NCBI GenBank assembly: GCA_008921705.1
Contig: VFFE01007486.1
Location: 4,285,044 to 4,349,043 of the forward strand
Direction of reading: 5' to 3'
Source: Burhinus oedicnemus
Lineage: Eukaryota; Chordata; Aves; Charadriiformes; Burhinidae
DNA: 64,000 nt
Position 1 is the stretch's first letter; each line of letters starts with the position of its first letter. A program made the translations under genes and the position numbers. The notes beneath the pieces are model-generated. The model worked only from the letters and a program-made list of their open reading frames with translations, searched no databases and was not told the origin of the DNA. Of the stretch, positions 50,901 through 63,161 are shown one piece after another.

Positions 50901-53179
50901 GTAGTAAAATTTTGGCCATGGACAAAAAGAGTAGGATAAAGATTAGAAATGAGTCAGAGATGACCCTAAGATAACAAGCAGTGTTTATAATTCTTATAAA
51001 TTCCTCCCAAATGGCAAGATTTTTGTTGGTCTCGTGATGATCCTGTGAAACTCCAGCCCACTCAGGAATTTCTATCTGTTTAGTAGAAGTCCCCTCTTCC
51101 AAACAGTTCACACCTTGTGAAATGAGTGAAGGACCAGGGGACAGAGCTGAGGGGGGGACTGCGCAGGGCAGGAGAAGCAAAAATGGGGCAGAATGGATGT
51201 GTGGAGCAAAAGAGTATCGCTCATTTTCAAGTCAGGGCAGCATACGTGACTGCTGACAAGCAAGAGCTCTGGAAGCTTCAGAGGGTGATAACCGCAAAGC
51301 ATATTGGATACAGAAGAACGTGTTCATTAATATGACAGCTCACACATGCTGAGGGTAGGCAAAGGCATGGTTCACTAGATGCACAAAAATTTTTCTTAAA
51401 AATCTCGTCATTGGATGGCATCACGATTCATGACTTTAAGGGGAAAAATGCTGGATTTGAGCAATGAGGAGAAAAGTGATAGTTAGTGGTTCAAGAGAAT
51501 TTATTAAGGGAAGATGTGGTCGTTAGACCTAGTAAGCCACTTGGGTAGTAGCCTAGAGATAAAATGAGAAGAGACTAGTTAGAGCTGTACCATACACATG
51601 AAAGTGATCTGCGTAGGAATTAAACCCTTTTAGTTGTCCACATAATATCAGCCACAGTCATCTTTTGCAAGACCAAACACGTTGTTAAACCTGACAAAAT
51701 ATTACTTTAAAAAAGAATAATAATAATAAGAAAAGCCCAAGAAAAAACTTACACTGTAAAGAAGGCTCTAAGATTTCTGAATCTTGTTTGTATAGTTTTT
51801 GCTTGTTTTACACTGAATATGAGGCAAGATCTCTACTGTACCCAAACTATCAAATAGAAAAGAACATAAGACCATAAGAACATCAGGTGAGGACAGATGT
51901 ACAACAGCTGTGGATAATGTGATGTAGGAGTTTTTAGGTAACTGTGTCTAAAAGGCCGCAGTGCCACATAAGGAAGTTCTCCATGCATTCTGTGATTCTC
52001 TGTGTGCTGAACATCTGAAATCTCATATTTGTTGTTAAATAGGTGGCTGACCCATAGGAGTGGATTTCCAATAGCAGGTAGTGGATTGCAAAAGTACAGA
52101 AGATGTGGTTTCTGCCTAGCAACGTGAGTTTTCCTTACTCTCTAGTTCCAAATTAGGGAGTTGAAGAGTAACCATAGTACCTCACTGGTACTATGCAAGT
52201 TCCTGTGGCCCCAGAACGGACCTGGGAGATGAAGTCCATCATGGGAGGCTAAAGCCTACTTCCTTCTTCATGTAGCCCCCAGTAGATCTGGAGCTGGCAG
52301 ATGAGGCAGCGTAAGTATGGGTGTCTCTGACAGTATCTAAGCAGCTCAAAAGGTCAAGAAAGAGTTGAGGTCGTGAGGTCCAGTGAAGAATAAGAAATTG
52401 CTAGAGACTTTGTTCGATCTAGATGAGGAAGTAAAAGACAGGCTGGATGCAATTAAGTTAAAAATTAGAAGAAGAGGAGCCTTAAACAATGCCTGTAAGC
52501 TTTCAACACAAAGATAATGTAGCTGAAAAGAAGAATGAAAACAGAGCAGCAAATTGTGTTGTGTATGGAGTGATCACAGCACACTTGTGTTGACAGAGGA
52601 AGAAACCAGTGAGCAGGGAGAGGCTAGGGGTGGCTAGGGGTGAAAAGAGTACTGAAAGGGACTGGGAAGTTTAGGCTGGAAGAAACTGAGTGCTTGGACA
52701 GATGGATGGGTTTGGAGTTAAGAAAATGCATTCATTTCCAGTTTCAGCCCTAAAATCAAAAGAAGAAAGGGTCTGGAGAAGACAAGAGAGTAAGAAGTGG
52801 TGTACAGTATTGCCCACCTTTTTTTTTGCAGGATGCTGGTAAGATCTTGTGAAGAGAGAGGAGGGTGAAGAGGAAAGGGGCTGAGGAGAGACAGAAGCTA
52901 GCGAATAGTTGATGTCCCCTGCAAAGGTGTTTGGCCGGGAATGTGGCAGGAATGTGACTGCAAGGCACCGACCTCGTAAGGTGTACGGTTCTTTTACTAC
53001 TCTTTTTCATTAATTGTGTTTGCTGAAGACACATTTTTCAAAACACCATTTGATCAGCTCCTGGCGTACTGACAAGCACACTAGCAGCGTTAAGGTTTAG
53101 TCAATTTTTTCTGCATATTGCTGGCTTCGGTGTACTTTGCATCTGGCATAGCTTCCCAGGCAATTAAACCCGAGCAATT
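47946..53179. other. Intergenic DNA upstream of the AHR CpG island
   Basis: No coding exon was recognised. It contains a 21-bp tandem duplication at 48,716-48,757. G+C rises from about 53,180 on. Proximal AHR enhancers may lie here, but no strong binding-site cluster stands out. Confidence 0.5.
48716..48757. repeat. 21-bp tandem duplication, two copies
   Basis: Copies at 48,716-48,736 and 48,737-48,757 differ at two bases. The unit is a multiple of three, but the surrounding frame has no coding support. Confidence 0.8.
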
Positions 53180-53233
53180 AAACTGGTAAACAAGCGCGGG
53201 TTACGCTGCCTAATCCCAGCTGCGAGCGCCCGC

Positions 53234-53253
53234 GGAGGAGGAGGAGGAGGAGG
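53234..53253. repeat. (GGA)n microsatellite in CpG island
   Basis: A run of six GGA/GAG units close to the upstream edge of the island. On the opposite strand it gives the Ser/Ala-type runs of chance ORFs. Confidence 0.85.
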
Positions 53254-54638
53254 CCCGGGAGGCAGCGGCTGCCGGCGCCGGAGCGGGAGCCCGGTCCCGG
53301 GGGAAGCCGCTGTGCTGCGGGGCGGGCGCCGTTCCCGGCCCGCCGGCTGGCTGGGGCCCGGCTTTGCACAATCCCCCGTTTTTTACCGCACGGCGATACC
53401 TGGGCCACCGCTCCGTCAGCAGAGGGGGACAGAAACGCTGCCATAACCGGGGCTTCGGCAACCAGCGAGGGAAGGTGCGAGCTCCCCGCCGCTGGCGCAA
53501 TGCTGGCGGCCCCGGCTAGCCCCTGCGGGCGGGCAGACAGACAGACACCAGCACCACGGACACTGCCTCAGCCTCCCGGCAGCCGGGCACCGCCGGCGGC
53601 GGGGGGACCGAGCCGCGGGGCCGGGGCTGAGCCCGCAGCTGCGGTCCCTCTGCGGCGGCTGCGGGCTCGGCCGCCCCCCGCGGGACGCGGGTGCGTTTGA
53701 ACGGGAGAGAGGGGGAGCTCCTGCCGGCTCTCGTCTCAGCCGTGACCGCGTTACTGCTTGTGTTTACACAGGGCGACTGTCAGGCTCCCGAGTTTAGCGT
53801 TGAGACAAAATTTATTGCGGTTATTCCGGGGGAAGAGCTCTGCTGCTGCCGCTGCTGCGAAGGGAAAGAGAGGAAGAAAATGGGCGGGAGAGGCGGCGGC
53901 GGGTCAGAAAGGCACCGGGGGCTCTTCTTGGATGGTTTTATTTGTCAGCAGTTTGGCAGCACCTCTTACTTTTTGCGATGCTGCTCCTTTCCTTTAAAAT
54001 AAGCGTTTAGCTTAAAATGTCAGTGTAATAACTCGGGGGTTTCTCCCCTAAGGAGCTATGAACCACGTCCTCGTCCAGGAAAGCCCCGCCGGTCCTCTCG
54101 GTGCTTGCCTTGCCCCCGGTGACCTCCTTTCTTTGCCCAGGTGTCCTGCTGTCCTTGTCCTCGGATGAGCCTTTCCACCTCTCGCCCCGCGGGTGCTCCT
54201 CCCCAGGGCTCCCCCCCACCCCCGATTTTGGGCGGCCGAGTGTTATTCTTTCTGGTTTCTCTGCTAGGCGATCTGCGGCCGCGATGGTCTCAGCCCGGGG
54301 GAGGTGGCAGGCGCGGGGGTGGGGGGTGACAGCCGGGGGCCTCACCGTGCCGCTGAGGTAGTGTCATTTTTCTTTTCAAAGTGAGCGGTGTGATTTTCCC
54401 CCGCCCCCCGGTTATCTTTTGCTGTCAGGGCTACACGGGCGCTCAGAGCTGACCTTCCTTCTCACTTTGCCGCGGCAGCACCCCGCGCACCCCTCCCCGG
54501 CCACCCCAGGCTCGGGGGTTTCCCCTCTCCGACCCCACCCCGGAGCTCCTTCGCCGCGGTCCCGCCGGGCGGGCGCCCCCCGCGGCGGCGCCCCCTCCGC
54601 TGCCGCGCCGGTCCTCCCTCTCCTCGCCTGACCTTCCC

Positions 54639-54649
54639 AACATGGCGGC
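54639..54649 (+). promoter_or_regulatory. AHR: YY1-type site, candidate marker of the AHR transcription start
   Basis: AACATGGCGGC matches the extended YY1 motif AANATGGCGGC. In CpG-island promoters this motif often sits just downstream of the transcription start on the sense strand. If so, transcription would begin near 54,600-54,640, giving a 5' UTR of about 650-690 nt in exon 1. That position is an inference. Confidence 0.5.
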
Positions 54650-54725
54650 ACGGCCGCCCCCTCCTCCCTCCGCCCCGCCGCCGCGAGGGGCCTCTTCGGC
54701 GAAGGGGCGGTGGCGGCTGTCAGCC

Positions 54726-54737
54726 GGGCGGGGCGGG
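54726..54737 (+). promoter_or_regulatory. AHR: GC boxes (Sp1/KLF type)
   Basis: Overlapping GGGCGG motifs. Sp1-family factors are known to drive the mammalian AHR promoter. The site is 0.56 kb upstream of the ATG. Confidence 0.55.
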
Positions 54738-54793
54738 ACCCGGCCGGGGGAGCGCGGCGGCGGCGGCGGGAGGAGCGGGCGCGGGGCTGGGCC

Positions 54794-54809
54794 GGGCGGG
54801 GCGGGGCGG
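54794..54809 (+). promoter_or_regulatory. AHR: Cluster of overlapping GC boxes
   Basis: Three overlapping GGGGCGG units in a row, the densest Sp1-type cluster in the island. It is either core promoter or transcribed 5' UTR, depending on where transcription starts. Confidence 0.55.
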
Positions 54810-55292
54810 CGCGGCCCGGCCCGGCGCCGCGCACACTGACAGGCGCTCGGCCAGCAGACGGCGGCCGCGCCGGGGTGCAGAGGCCGCCGCGCACCCTCCC
54901 GCCACCGCAGAGGGAGCCGGCCGGGAGACGGCGTCGCTTCGGCGGGGAGACTCGGGGCGAGCGGCGCTGGAAAGCCCCGGCCGCCCCCACACCTGTGCCC
55001 TCCGGAGGCGGCGAGTGGGTGTAGCCGCCGCCGATCACCTGGGATCCCCGCCCCGTAGCGCCTCCGCCTCCCGTCCTCACCCGGCCGGGGAAGGCGCTAC
55101 CGCCACTGTGAAGGAGCGAGCGCGCTCCGGGCGGCCGCGGTCAGCAGGGCCGGGGCCCGCGGGCGAAGCGAGGCGAGGGCTGCGGCGCCGGTGGGGCTCA
55201 CTCCCTCCCGACAGCCGGGGCGAAGGCGGGCAGGAGGGCGGCGGCGGGCGGCCGGCGGAGCCTGCGGCGCGGGGCGCTGGAGCCGCGGCAGG

Positions 55293-55348
55293 ATGAACCC
55301 CAATGTCACCTACGCCAGTCGCAAGCGGCGGAAACCTGTGCAGAAAAT
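55293..55348 (+). CDS. AHR: Aryl hydrocarbon receptor, coding exon 1
   Basis: Encodes the N-terminus MNPNVTYASRKRRKPVQK plus two bases of codon 19. It matches the AHR N-terminus: the TYASRKRRKPVQK segment is nearly invariant in vertebrate AHR and carries the first half of the bipartite nuclear localisation signal (residues 10-18). The start is chosen because it begins the known protein, has A at -3, and no earlier in-frame ATG gives AHR-like sequence. The donor is AT|GTAAGC at 55,348/55,349; the next in-frame codon past the junction would be a stop (TAA), as expected for an intron. AHR is a ligand-activated bHLH-PAS transcription factor. It is held in the cytoplasm with HSP90, AIP and p23, and pairs with ARNT in the nucleus on xenobiotic response elements to induce CYP1 genes. 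The AHR repressor and AHR2 N-termini differ from this one. Confidence 0.95.
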
Positions 55349-58300
55349 GTAAGCGGCCCCGCCGGGCGGGAGGGGAAGGAGGGAGGGAAGGCGGGACCGG
55401 CCCCCCGGCGGGCTCGCCGTCCTGCCGCGCACCGCGCCGTGGAGGCCCGGCGGGGGCGGCCGGTGGCGGGGTGCGGTGCAGGGGCGCCCGGGGGAGGTGG
55501 TGCCTAGGGGTGCCGGCAGGGTTTTTATGGCTTTTAGTTTTTTGGGGGTTTGTTTTATTTCCCTTTAAAAAAAGAAAGGAGTGTCGGGGCGCGGAGGGTC
55601 GAGGCGGTGGAAGCAGGGAGCGGTGCCGGCAGCGCGGCGCAGCCGGCTGACCTAGATTGGGAGGCATCTGAGGTGACGGCTCCCGAGCGCAGGCTGCGCT
55701 CGCCCCACCGGGGAGCCGGTCCCGCCGGTGGGTGCCGCGGGTGGGTGCCGCGCCGTCCCGGGCGGGCCCCCGCGCGATGGCTGCCGCGCTCCCGCCGCGC
55801 CCGGGCCGCAGCGCTCCGCACCGCTGCGCAGCTGCCGGCGGCTCAGGTGTCTCTGCGGGGAGCGCGGGGTCGGAGCCGGGAAAGGCTCGGCCGATTCCCA
55901 CCGTTTAGGGCTATTTTTAGCCTATCTGGAGGGGCTGAACCAGCTTTAACTCTCTGGTGTTAGATATTTTTATTTGTTTGGCTGCGAACAAACGCAGGGG
56001 CTGCAGACCGGTCGAAAGCGGGGGGGGGAAGTCTGGCCATATGGCGGCTTTTTGGTTTTGTTTGTTTGTTTTTTTGAAACTCTGGGAACAGCTTAGTACC
56101 TGAGTAATATCATGTTATGCACCTGCTGTAGGTTGGACTGCTAGGCTTTGCATGCTCCGCTAAAAGACGGGTCTCATGAGAGTGATTTTTTCAGGCTAGA
56201 GGAGATGCTTAACTTGCACTTTCAACTGAAAGTCAAGAATCTATAGGTCATGAAAAGTAGCAAAGCTAAACTACTGAGTTGCGAGAAAAATAAGTGAACT
56301 GTGATGCAGAGCTCAGAAAATCCCAGTGTATGTCTTGGGGTACTTCTGTAGATGTAAAATAACCACCAAGACTACAAATGCATTAAAGGAGAGAATGACA
56401 AATATTTAATGAAATTCTATTGCAAATTATATGTTTTTAGATTTATAGCAGACAGCTGTCTTGGGGGCAGGGGAATTAGCTTGAGTGCTTGTTTCTTTAC
56501 GGTTGGAGTTGTTAGAATGAATGTATGTACATAGCTGGGGTTTCACCCTATAAATTAACACAGAAAGTCTAAAAATGCCTTTTTTTTTCAAGTCCCTTGC
56601 TAGAAGATGTATTCATTATGAAAACAGCAGTGTTTGCTTTTTTGACCACTCATTTCCAAACAAAAATGTAGAGATACCAAATTAAATTCATGCTGTAGAT
56701 CTGGATTTTAAAAATTAAATGAGTGGGGTTTTGTGAAGAAAAAAGGTATTTGTGGCATTTTTAGACTATTAGTTGCTAAAGGCAAATCTTAAGTTCTGAT
56801 TGTGAAAGGGTGAAGTGTTCCGCCTTTGCGGTAAGATCACTTAATGTCTGGCTTACTATTAAATTCTGGTTAGTCTTGGTTAGAGGATGTGAAATCTTCT
56901 CTTTTATGTTACTATAGTATCTTGAGTAAGTAATCCTTTTCCATGTATCTCCTCTTTATGTAAGTTGGCTGAGCTTCTCTGATTAGTTGAACTTGAAGCC
57001 TTTTGCTATTACTGATGAGAACCATTTATCTATTGAGGGACTTTGCCCTTTAGGACCGAAGGGAGAAGTAAGTGTTTCTTCTTAAAATAAAAGTATTCAT
57101 ATCAAAGTAGTTTGCTCACCCGTAAATTGAAGTGGAGGCTGACTATTAACCCACTTTGCTTGCGTTACTGGAAATTACTTTTATGCAAGACAAATCTGTC
57201 TCACAGGTAACGCTTCTGTGTTTCTTTTCTCCTCATAATGGCTATGCTTTTTGGTTGCTTCTTCTGTTAAACCAACCTTACAGAGCATTGCTAGTGGGTC
57301 ACAGGGCTCTGACTTCTCACATAACTAATTACAGACCATATCTTTAGGCAAAAAAAAAAAGTGTGAGAGGCAATAAGCTTTTGTAACTTATTGGGGGAGG
57401 GAGGGAAGGAAGATGTACTTGGTGCTGGTTAAGAGAGATTTTAAACTTTATGAACAGTTCCAGTGCTGTGTTTTCTTGTCCTATGGTTTGACACTACTGT
57501 GATTTTAATCTGTTTGAGGTTGATATTTCCTCCCCCAAGTAGAATTCATAGCTCTTCAGGGAAAAACAAAAAAAAGGAAGAGGTGACACATCATTGGGAC
57601 TAGTGTCTTCTATAGAAGAGGTTGTTTCTGTAGATAGTTCTTCTAATGTTTTATTTGTCTCATATGTAACTCTGAATGAAGCACGGTAGTTGGTAACCTG
57701 TGGCAATAGGCAGCTACTCTATAGAAATGGAAGAAGCTATTCATATAATGCCATAGTTGCCATGAAAAAGAATGAAGTATAAGAAATACTTCTTGCTAAA
57801 GGTGCAAATAACTCATTACAGCCATGGTGGTAACTCAAAAGTAGTTTAAGAAACTTCCTCCCCTGCAACTCCCAATTTTTATTATGTGCCAAGTAAAGAA
57901 CTGAACTTGAGAGGGAACGTCGGGCTATTGCCTGACAGTGCCGAGTGGTGTAATGTGCTTTTTTGATTCAGTATGGAAATACAGTATCAGAGCTGAAAAA
58001 GAAAAGCAATCATGGGGGAAGTTAATAGGCAGCTGTTTCTGCAGTTCATCTTATTATCTTGTCATGTGAAAAAAGGAAAAAAAAAAAAAGCCTGCTAAAC
58101 CATGTGTACTCCAATTTCATGTAATACGCTACAGAAATCACTCTCTTAAAACGCTGGAGCCTTTAAATTTCCTCCTCGTTTACTGTTTGAACATTGCGAG
58201 TCCCCCTGGTGGCAGCATGTCTGTGGGGTGTTTCACTCCCCACTGAAACTTGGGGAGCAATGGGTGGCCCCTGTTTTTTCTTCTTTTTTTAAAGTCTTGA

Positions 58301-61300
58301 ATTCCTTTTCTCTAGTGATTAACTGAACTGCTAAATTAATAGACTAGTATTGGAGTAGGAAGGATAAAATGGAAATTTTATGGAGGTGGGTTTTATTATA
58401 GATAGATTCTAAAGTTAGGTGAAGGATATTGTATAAATGTAGGTCAACCTTGTAGTTTTTATATTTTTCTGCCTACTGGCTCTGATTTGCCTTGTTTTTC
58501 TTTATTTCAGTGTTTGGATAGGAATTGTTTTGCATAACTGCATAAATTTTATAGACAAGGAACGGGATGAGGAGGTCTAAATGTTTGCATCATCCTGTGC
58601 AGGCACAAAAAGCGTAATGGCATGTTTCTTTAGCAGACTAAATAAGAAGTTTTGTTCTGTGTTAGCTTAAATGTATTTGTGATATTAAGTACTCCAGACA
58701 GAAATGTGTGACTGGTTGATCCTTAATTATGAGTAAACAGTAATTTCAGAGAACAGTGTAGAGCTATTTTAAATTAAAAACTTAAACTATTTATGTGTTC
58801 TTTCAAGGCAAACAAACAAGAAGTGCCAGAACAAGCTTTCAAAATGGAAGTTCATCAGAAAAGAAAAATTGTCATTAAAAGATTCCTTTGTGTAAAGCAT
58901 TATCTGCTACAAACGTCAGTTCGTATTTGAAATGGAGGCAATAAAGCTGTTACCATATGTAGAATAAATTTATCACATATAAATGATAACTTTGCTAGTC
59001 TTGGGGTACCTGTATGTTACAGGTAGGCTGCTACTTAAAATTAAGGTTTGCGGGTTTTTTTAGGTTGGTTGGGTTTTGGTCAATGCTTCTTGCAAAAATA
59101 TACTTTTTAGAAAGCAAATCTGCAGCAAATGGGGATAGACAAATGTAGATAACATGGTCAGTAGGTAGGAACATACTTCCCCCCCCCCCCCCCCCCCTTT
59201 CCAAATAGCCTTGGCCTGTCATCTTAAACAGTAATTAAATGTTAAAACTGAGTGTGAAACTTTTATTCTTGGTTGTTGTTCTGGCTGTCTCTGTCACACT
59301 AGCGGAGTCCTTAATATGCTAAAACAACCTGAGAAAACTAAAACTCTGGTTACTACTGGAGGACAAACAGCTGCCCAGCATCAGATGAGTAGCACATGGC
59401 TGATTGAGGTTTTTTAGTAAGAACAACTTTATCCCTTCAGTGGCCTAAATCTTTGCTGGTTTCATTGCCTGCCGAAGGAACCACTGGAAAAGGGTCTCTT
59501 GCCCCTTCAAGATAGCTTGAAAACAAATTTTGATCGAAGAGTTCGATAGTCTGTGTTGTTTCTGTTGCTTGCAAAGGAGTCGTCAGCTGAATTTTCAGTA
59601 ACTGTAAATTTGGTGTGGCAAATAAAGGAGTAAATGCTTAGAGTATTTTTCAGTTGCAAAAGTAAATAGAGAATTCTGGAGGATGTCACCTATTCTAATA
59701 CTTGCTTAGGGATAACTGATGCTTTTCATATACCTGACCTACATTGAATTAAATAATACATGGTGAGAATATGTTACTGCATGTACTATTAAATATGAGA
59801 CCAAAAATAAATGTAGCTGAAAAGATTAAATCCATGAGCTAGGTGACATGTATGTTCTTCCTTATGTCCTTTTTCTAAGCAATAAAACAGTTCTGATGAA
59901 CTTCTAATTAGTTTTTTGAACAGAATTAGGTTTTTAAAATGTTGCTGTATTTTCAGTGCGCTTGCACATTCTTTTATTTCCTGACTTCATTTCGCACTTC
60001 AGTCTTGTTAATAAGGTATCATGCTTTTCATTGCTTGGTTGTTGGGTTTTTTCCTTCCTTTCAAAGTTTTTGTTATATTATGAAAAACATAAATTTGTGC
60101 TTTCTTTTCATTTTCTCAAGGAACTGCTTCAGTTTCCCTTTAACAATGCAAATTAGCATTTAAATGTTGAAATTTATTTTGGCCTTTTGATAATAATTAA
60201 GACTCGGGTACTTGTGCACTTTCTTTTTAATAATTTAGTGTTAATGTCTGTGAAGGTGCACATGATAAGCATGTGTTGTGAAAACTTCTAATTAAGTAGT
60301 CTGTAGCAGACCTGTGAAAATAGTAGTCAGCTAATGTTATGATGGTAAATCCTTTAGAATTGTTAAAACAAGAATTAGGAGTGCTTGCTTGTCTTGCAGC
60401 TCTGGGATGATAAGGATTCTAGCTCAGTTTGGAGGCACTGAGTGTACAGAGACCTCTGGCCTTTGATTAGGGAATTCAAATTTCCTGTGAAAGGTAAAAG
60501 GTGAAGAACTGAAAGATCAGCCTAAAATCCATTCCCTCTTTTAGTCTTTTTTTTTTTTCCCTTTTAAATAAAACATATGCATGGATTTAATCCTGACATA
60601 GCATGTAATTTTCCTTGGAAGATAGTTTTCTGCAACACAGCTAGAGCTGTCTTTAGTACCAAGGGTTTACATAAGTGGATGGAAAATGGTTTAGCTTGCT
60701 ACTTATAGCTGCAGCATTTCTGCTCTTATTCCCTTCGTCACTAAGGGATCCTTTTTTATATAATGGATTTTAGTTGGGTGACAAAAGGGAAAATTAGGGA
60801 AAATCAGTGTTTGGTTTGGAGGAAGAGAACAAGGTAAGATTTATGCTGCAAACACCAGTAACGATATTCAGAAATGTTGTATGCTATGCTTAGAAAATCC
60901 TTATGCTTTGAACTAGTTGGGAGTAAGAAAGATAAATCATTAGAAAGTAAAGCAAAAACAATTAGGTCTAACAACTTGACGAGATAATTGAAACTACAGG
61001 CAACTGCACAGTTAACTTGTCAAATTGTTTATAGAAGTTCTAAGCAAAGCGCAGGACAACTGTGAAAATAGAAAAGTCGATATTTAGTGCTGATTTATTT
61101 GTAAAAGGTGTGTTTTGAACGGTTTCCATGGGGACCTCCACTTTTCAGAAACAGACCTGTTTGATTTGGTAGTAGTAAGCTGTTCACTGATTGTTATACA
61201 ACTGTTATCTGCTTAAAGTTTGGAATTTGTTATTCTGTCTCTACATTTATGGCAGTTGAATACATAAAAAAATATTTATGAAGTAGCTTTTAATGTTACT

Positions 61301-63161
61301 GGTAATGTTTGGTGATTTGAGCTTTATTTTGTTGGGGTTATATTTAAATTTTATTGATCATATGGGTTGTAGAAGTGAATATTTTGCCAGAATAAGAGAA
61401 TGTGAAGAAAGCTTTACTAAATTATTTTAAGTTTAATATTCACTTGGGGATATGGTAAGCTGCAGGTCTCAAAGTCAGGACTTGTGACTGAAGCATACGT
61501 CTAACCAAATATTTAGTTTGTCATCCATTGCAGTTCACGATGAATTTTTTTTTTTTTGTGAGAGTTTTCATGTTTCTCGATTCATCTGTTTTTCCTGCTT
61601 TTCCAATGTTTTTAGGATAAAGCTCTACTAGAACCATGTCCTAGGCAATCTTTACTCTGCAGTAAGCTTAACTTTATCTGGGGAGTAAGTAGTTGCTGCT
61701 GATGTATTATATTTCTGTGTGTTAACAACATTTTGTATTATGGCATCTTGAAGTTTCCAGACTCCACATAAGGAGCATGCCTCCTTTAATGTACAGAAGG
61801 GCAGCTGTAGTGGTAGGGAACAGGCAGCCAGACTTAAGGGCAAGTTTTTGACAAGTGACACCTGAATAAACAATGCTTGTAAAAAGAAGGGCTTGAATTG
61901 AAACATAAAGTAAAATCAAGTTAAAAATAGGACTGTCCACTCTATCACTAATTACTTGGCTGGAAACACAAAGTGAAATTATTTTTCAGTACAGTTTACT
62001 TCCAGCAGTAGCAAAAATAACTCTTAGGTTTTGCAATTTCTCATTGTAAAACTGATGTAAGGATGAAGCTTGGAAGCAGACTAAATGAAATAGTGAAGAA
62101 ATTAACTGCTGACAGTCCTTATGCTAAGTATTTTCATGAGTGGTATATTTTGCAGACCAACATTCCTATGAGAGCAGCACAAATTGATAACTGCTGCAGG
62201 TCTCAAGTGGAACTGCAATACTGGAAAAGTGAGAATGAATCACACTTTTAATTAGAGAACTGTTTAATAAATATCATAAAATCTACTATGGCTTGTACAG
62301 ATAAATTATTTGGTTTCAGTATTGGTTTGTAATGACTAATTATAATTCAAATAAATAGGGGTTTAAACTTGTTCCTAGACTTCTGCGTACGTGGGAAGGT
62401 GTGAGCATCCAAGTATCTGGCATTGGAGCTCAGGATGGATATGAATGGAAAATAGCAAGTTTACAAAAACTTCATTATGTAATTCATACCAGAAAGCTTT
62501 TTAAATTGTACTTTGTAAGGTACAAAGGTGTTATCCTGTACTCAAATGAAAGGTCTTCAGCTGAGAGGTGACTTAAAGGGTGAGCTCAATAGTGTTTGCT
62601 ACAAAGGCTTTTACCTGCTGACTTGAGCTGTATCTCTTGTGTTCTTGTGCAATTGTGGATGCTTTGTTGTCTAGCAAGTTACTAAAACTTTTGTATTCAA
62701 TTGACAATAGCCTGTTCCAAACACTGACAAAAATTAAGGACACCTGTGGAAAAATTGTAATTGAAGTGAAAAAGTGTACTGTCAAATGCATTTGTACACA
62801 AGTATTACTAAAAGTTATTGAATTATTTGTAATACGAATGTTTCAAAGAATTCAAATGACATTGAAGTGAAAGTGTAGGAAGCTTTTTATAAAAAACGAT
62901 GGCTCTCAAAGGTTTCAAATGTTCATTAGGTGTTCAGGTAGCCATTGTAGTTCTAACTGCTTCATTTAACAGTATGAGTGTTGGAGGGGGGGTTAAACCA
63001 TCTTAGATATTTTTTTTTTTCCCCTGATGGGAAACAGAAGTCACTTGGGAAAAACATTTCACTTGTTAAAGTTTAAAAGACAATCTGTGACTTTGCTGAC
63101 TATTTACCTTTGTTTTGGGAGGGAACTTACATTTATATTGTGTTTGGTTTTTTTGCTACAG
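55349..63161 (+). other. AHR: AHR intron 1
   Basis: A 7,813-bp intron bounded by GTAAGC at the 5' end and a pyrimidine-rich tract ending in GCTACAG at the 3' end. Its first 0.55 kb belongs to the CpG island, and a second ATATGGCGGC YY1-like motif lies at 56,040-56,049. A 19-C homopolymer is at 59,179-59,197. No repeat family or nested gene was recognised. The long first intron agrees with AHR gene structure in other vertebrates. Confidence 0.92.
59179..59197. repeat. Poly-C tract (19 C) in AHR intron 1
   Basis: An uninterrupted run of C; the opposite strand is 19 G. Such runs are length-variable and prone to sequencing error, and can form G-quadruplex or i-motif structures. Confidence 0.85.

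Larger units (their letters stand above)
53180..55900. promoter_or_regulatory. AHR: CpG island spanning the AHR promoter, exon 1 and start of intron 1
   Basis: Base composition changes abruptly from AT-rich to very GC- and CpG-rich and returns to normal near 55,900. The island starts about 2.1 kb before the AHR start codon and ends about 0.6 kb after it. This fits a constitutive, TATA-less promoter, as known for AHR in mammals. It includes GC boxes (54,726-54,737; 54,794-54,809), a YY1-type motif (54,639-54,649) and a GGA-repeat (53,234-53,253). Many long frames stay open in it on both strands, but they follow from the lack of AT-rich stop codons. Confidence 0.85.

Noticed and set aside
53691..54002. 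103-codon plus-strand frame upstream of AHR
   Set aside because: No family resemblance and a low-complexity stretch (Cys and Gly runs). It is better explained as promoter or UTR sequence.
54412..55080. 222-codon minus-strand open frame
   Set aside because: It lies in the CpG island, where stop codons are rare. The translation is Arg/Gly/Pro/Ala low complexity and overlaps the AHR promoter.
55077..55901. 274-codon minus-strand open frame antisense to AHR exon 1
   Set aside because: Same GC-rich cause. It overlaps a confirmed AHR exon on the other strand and shows no domain.
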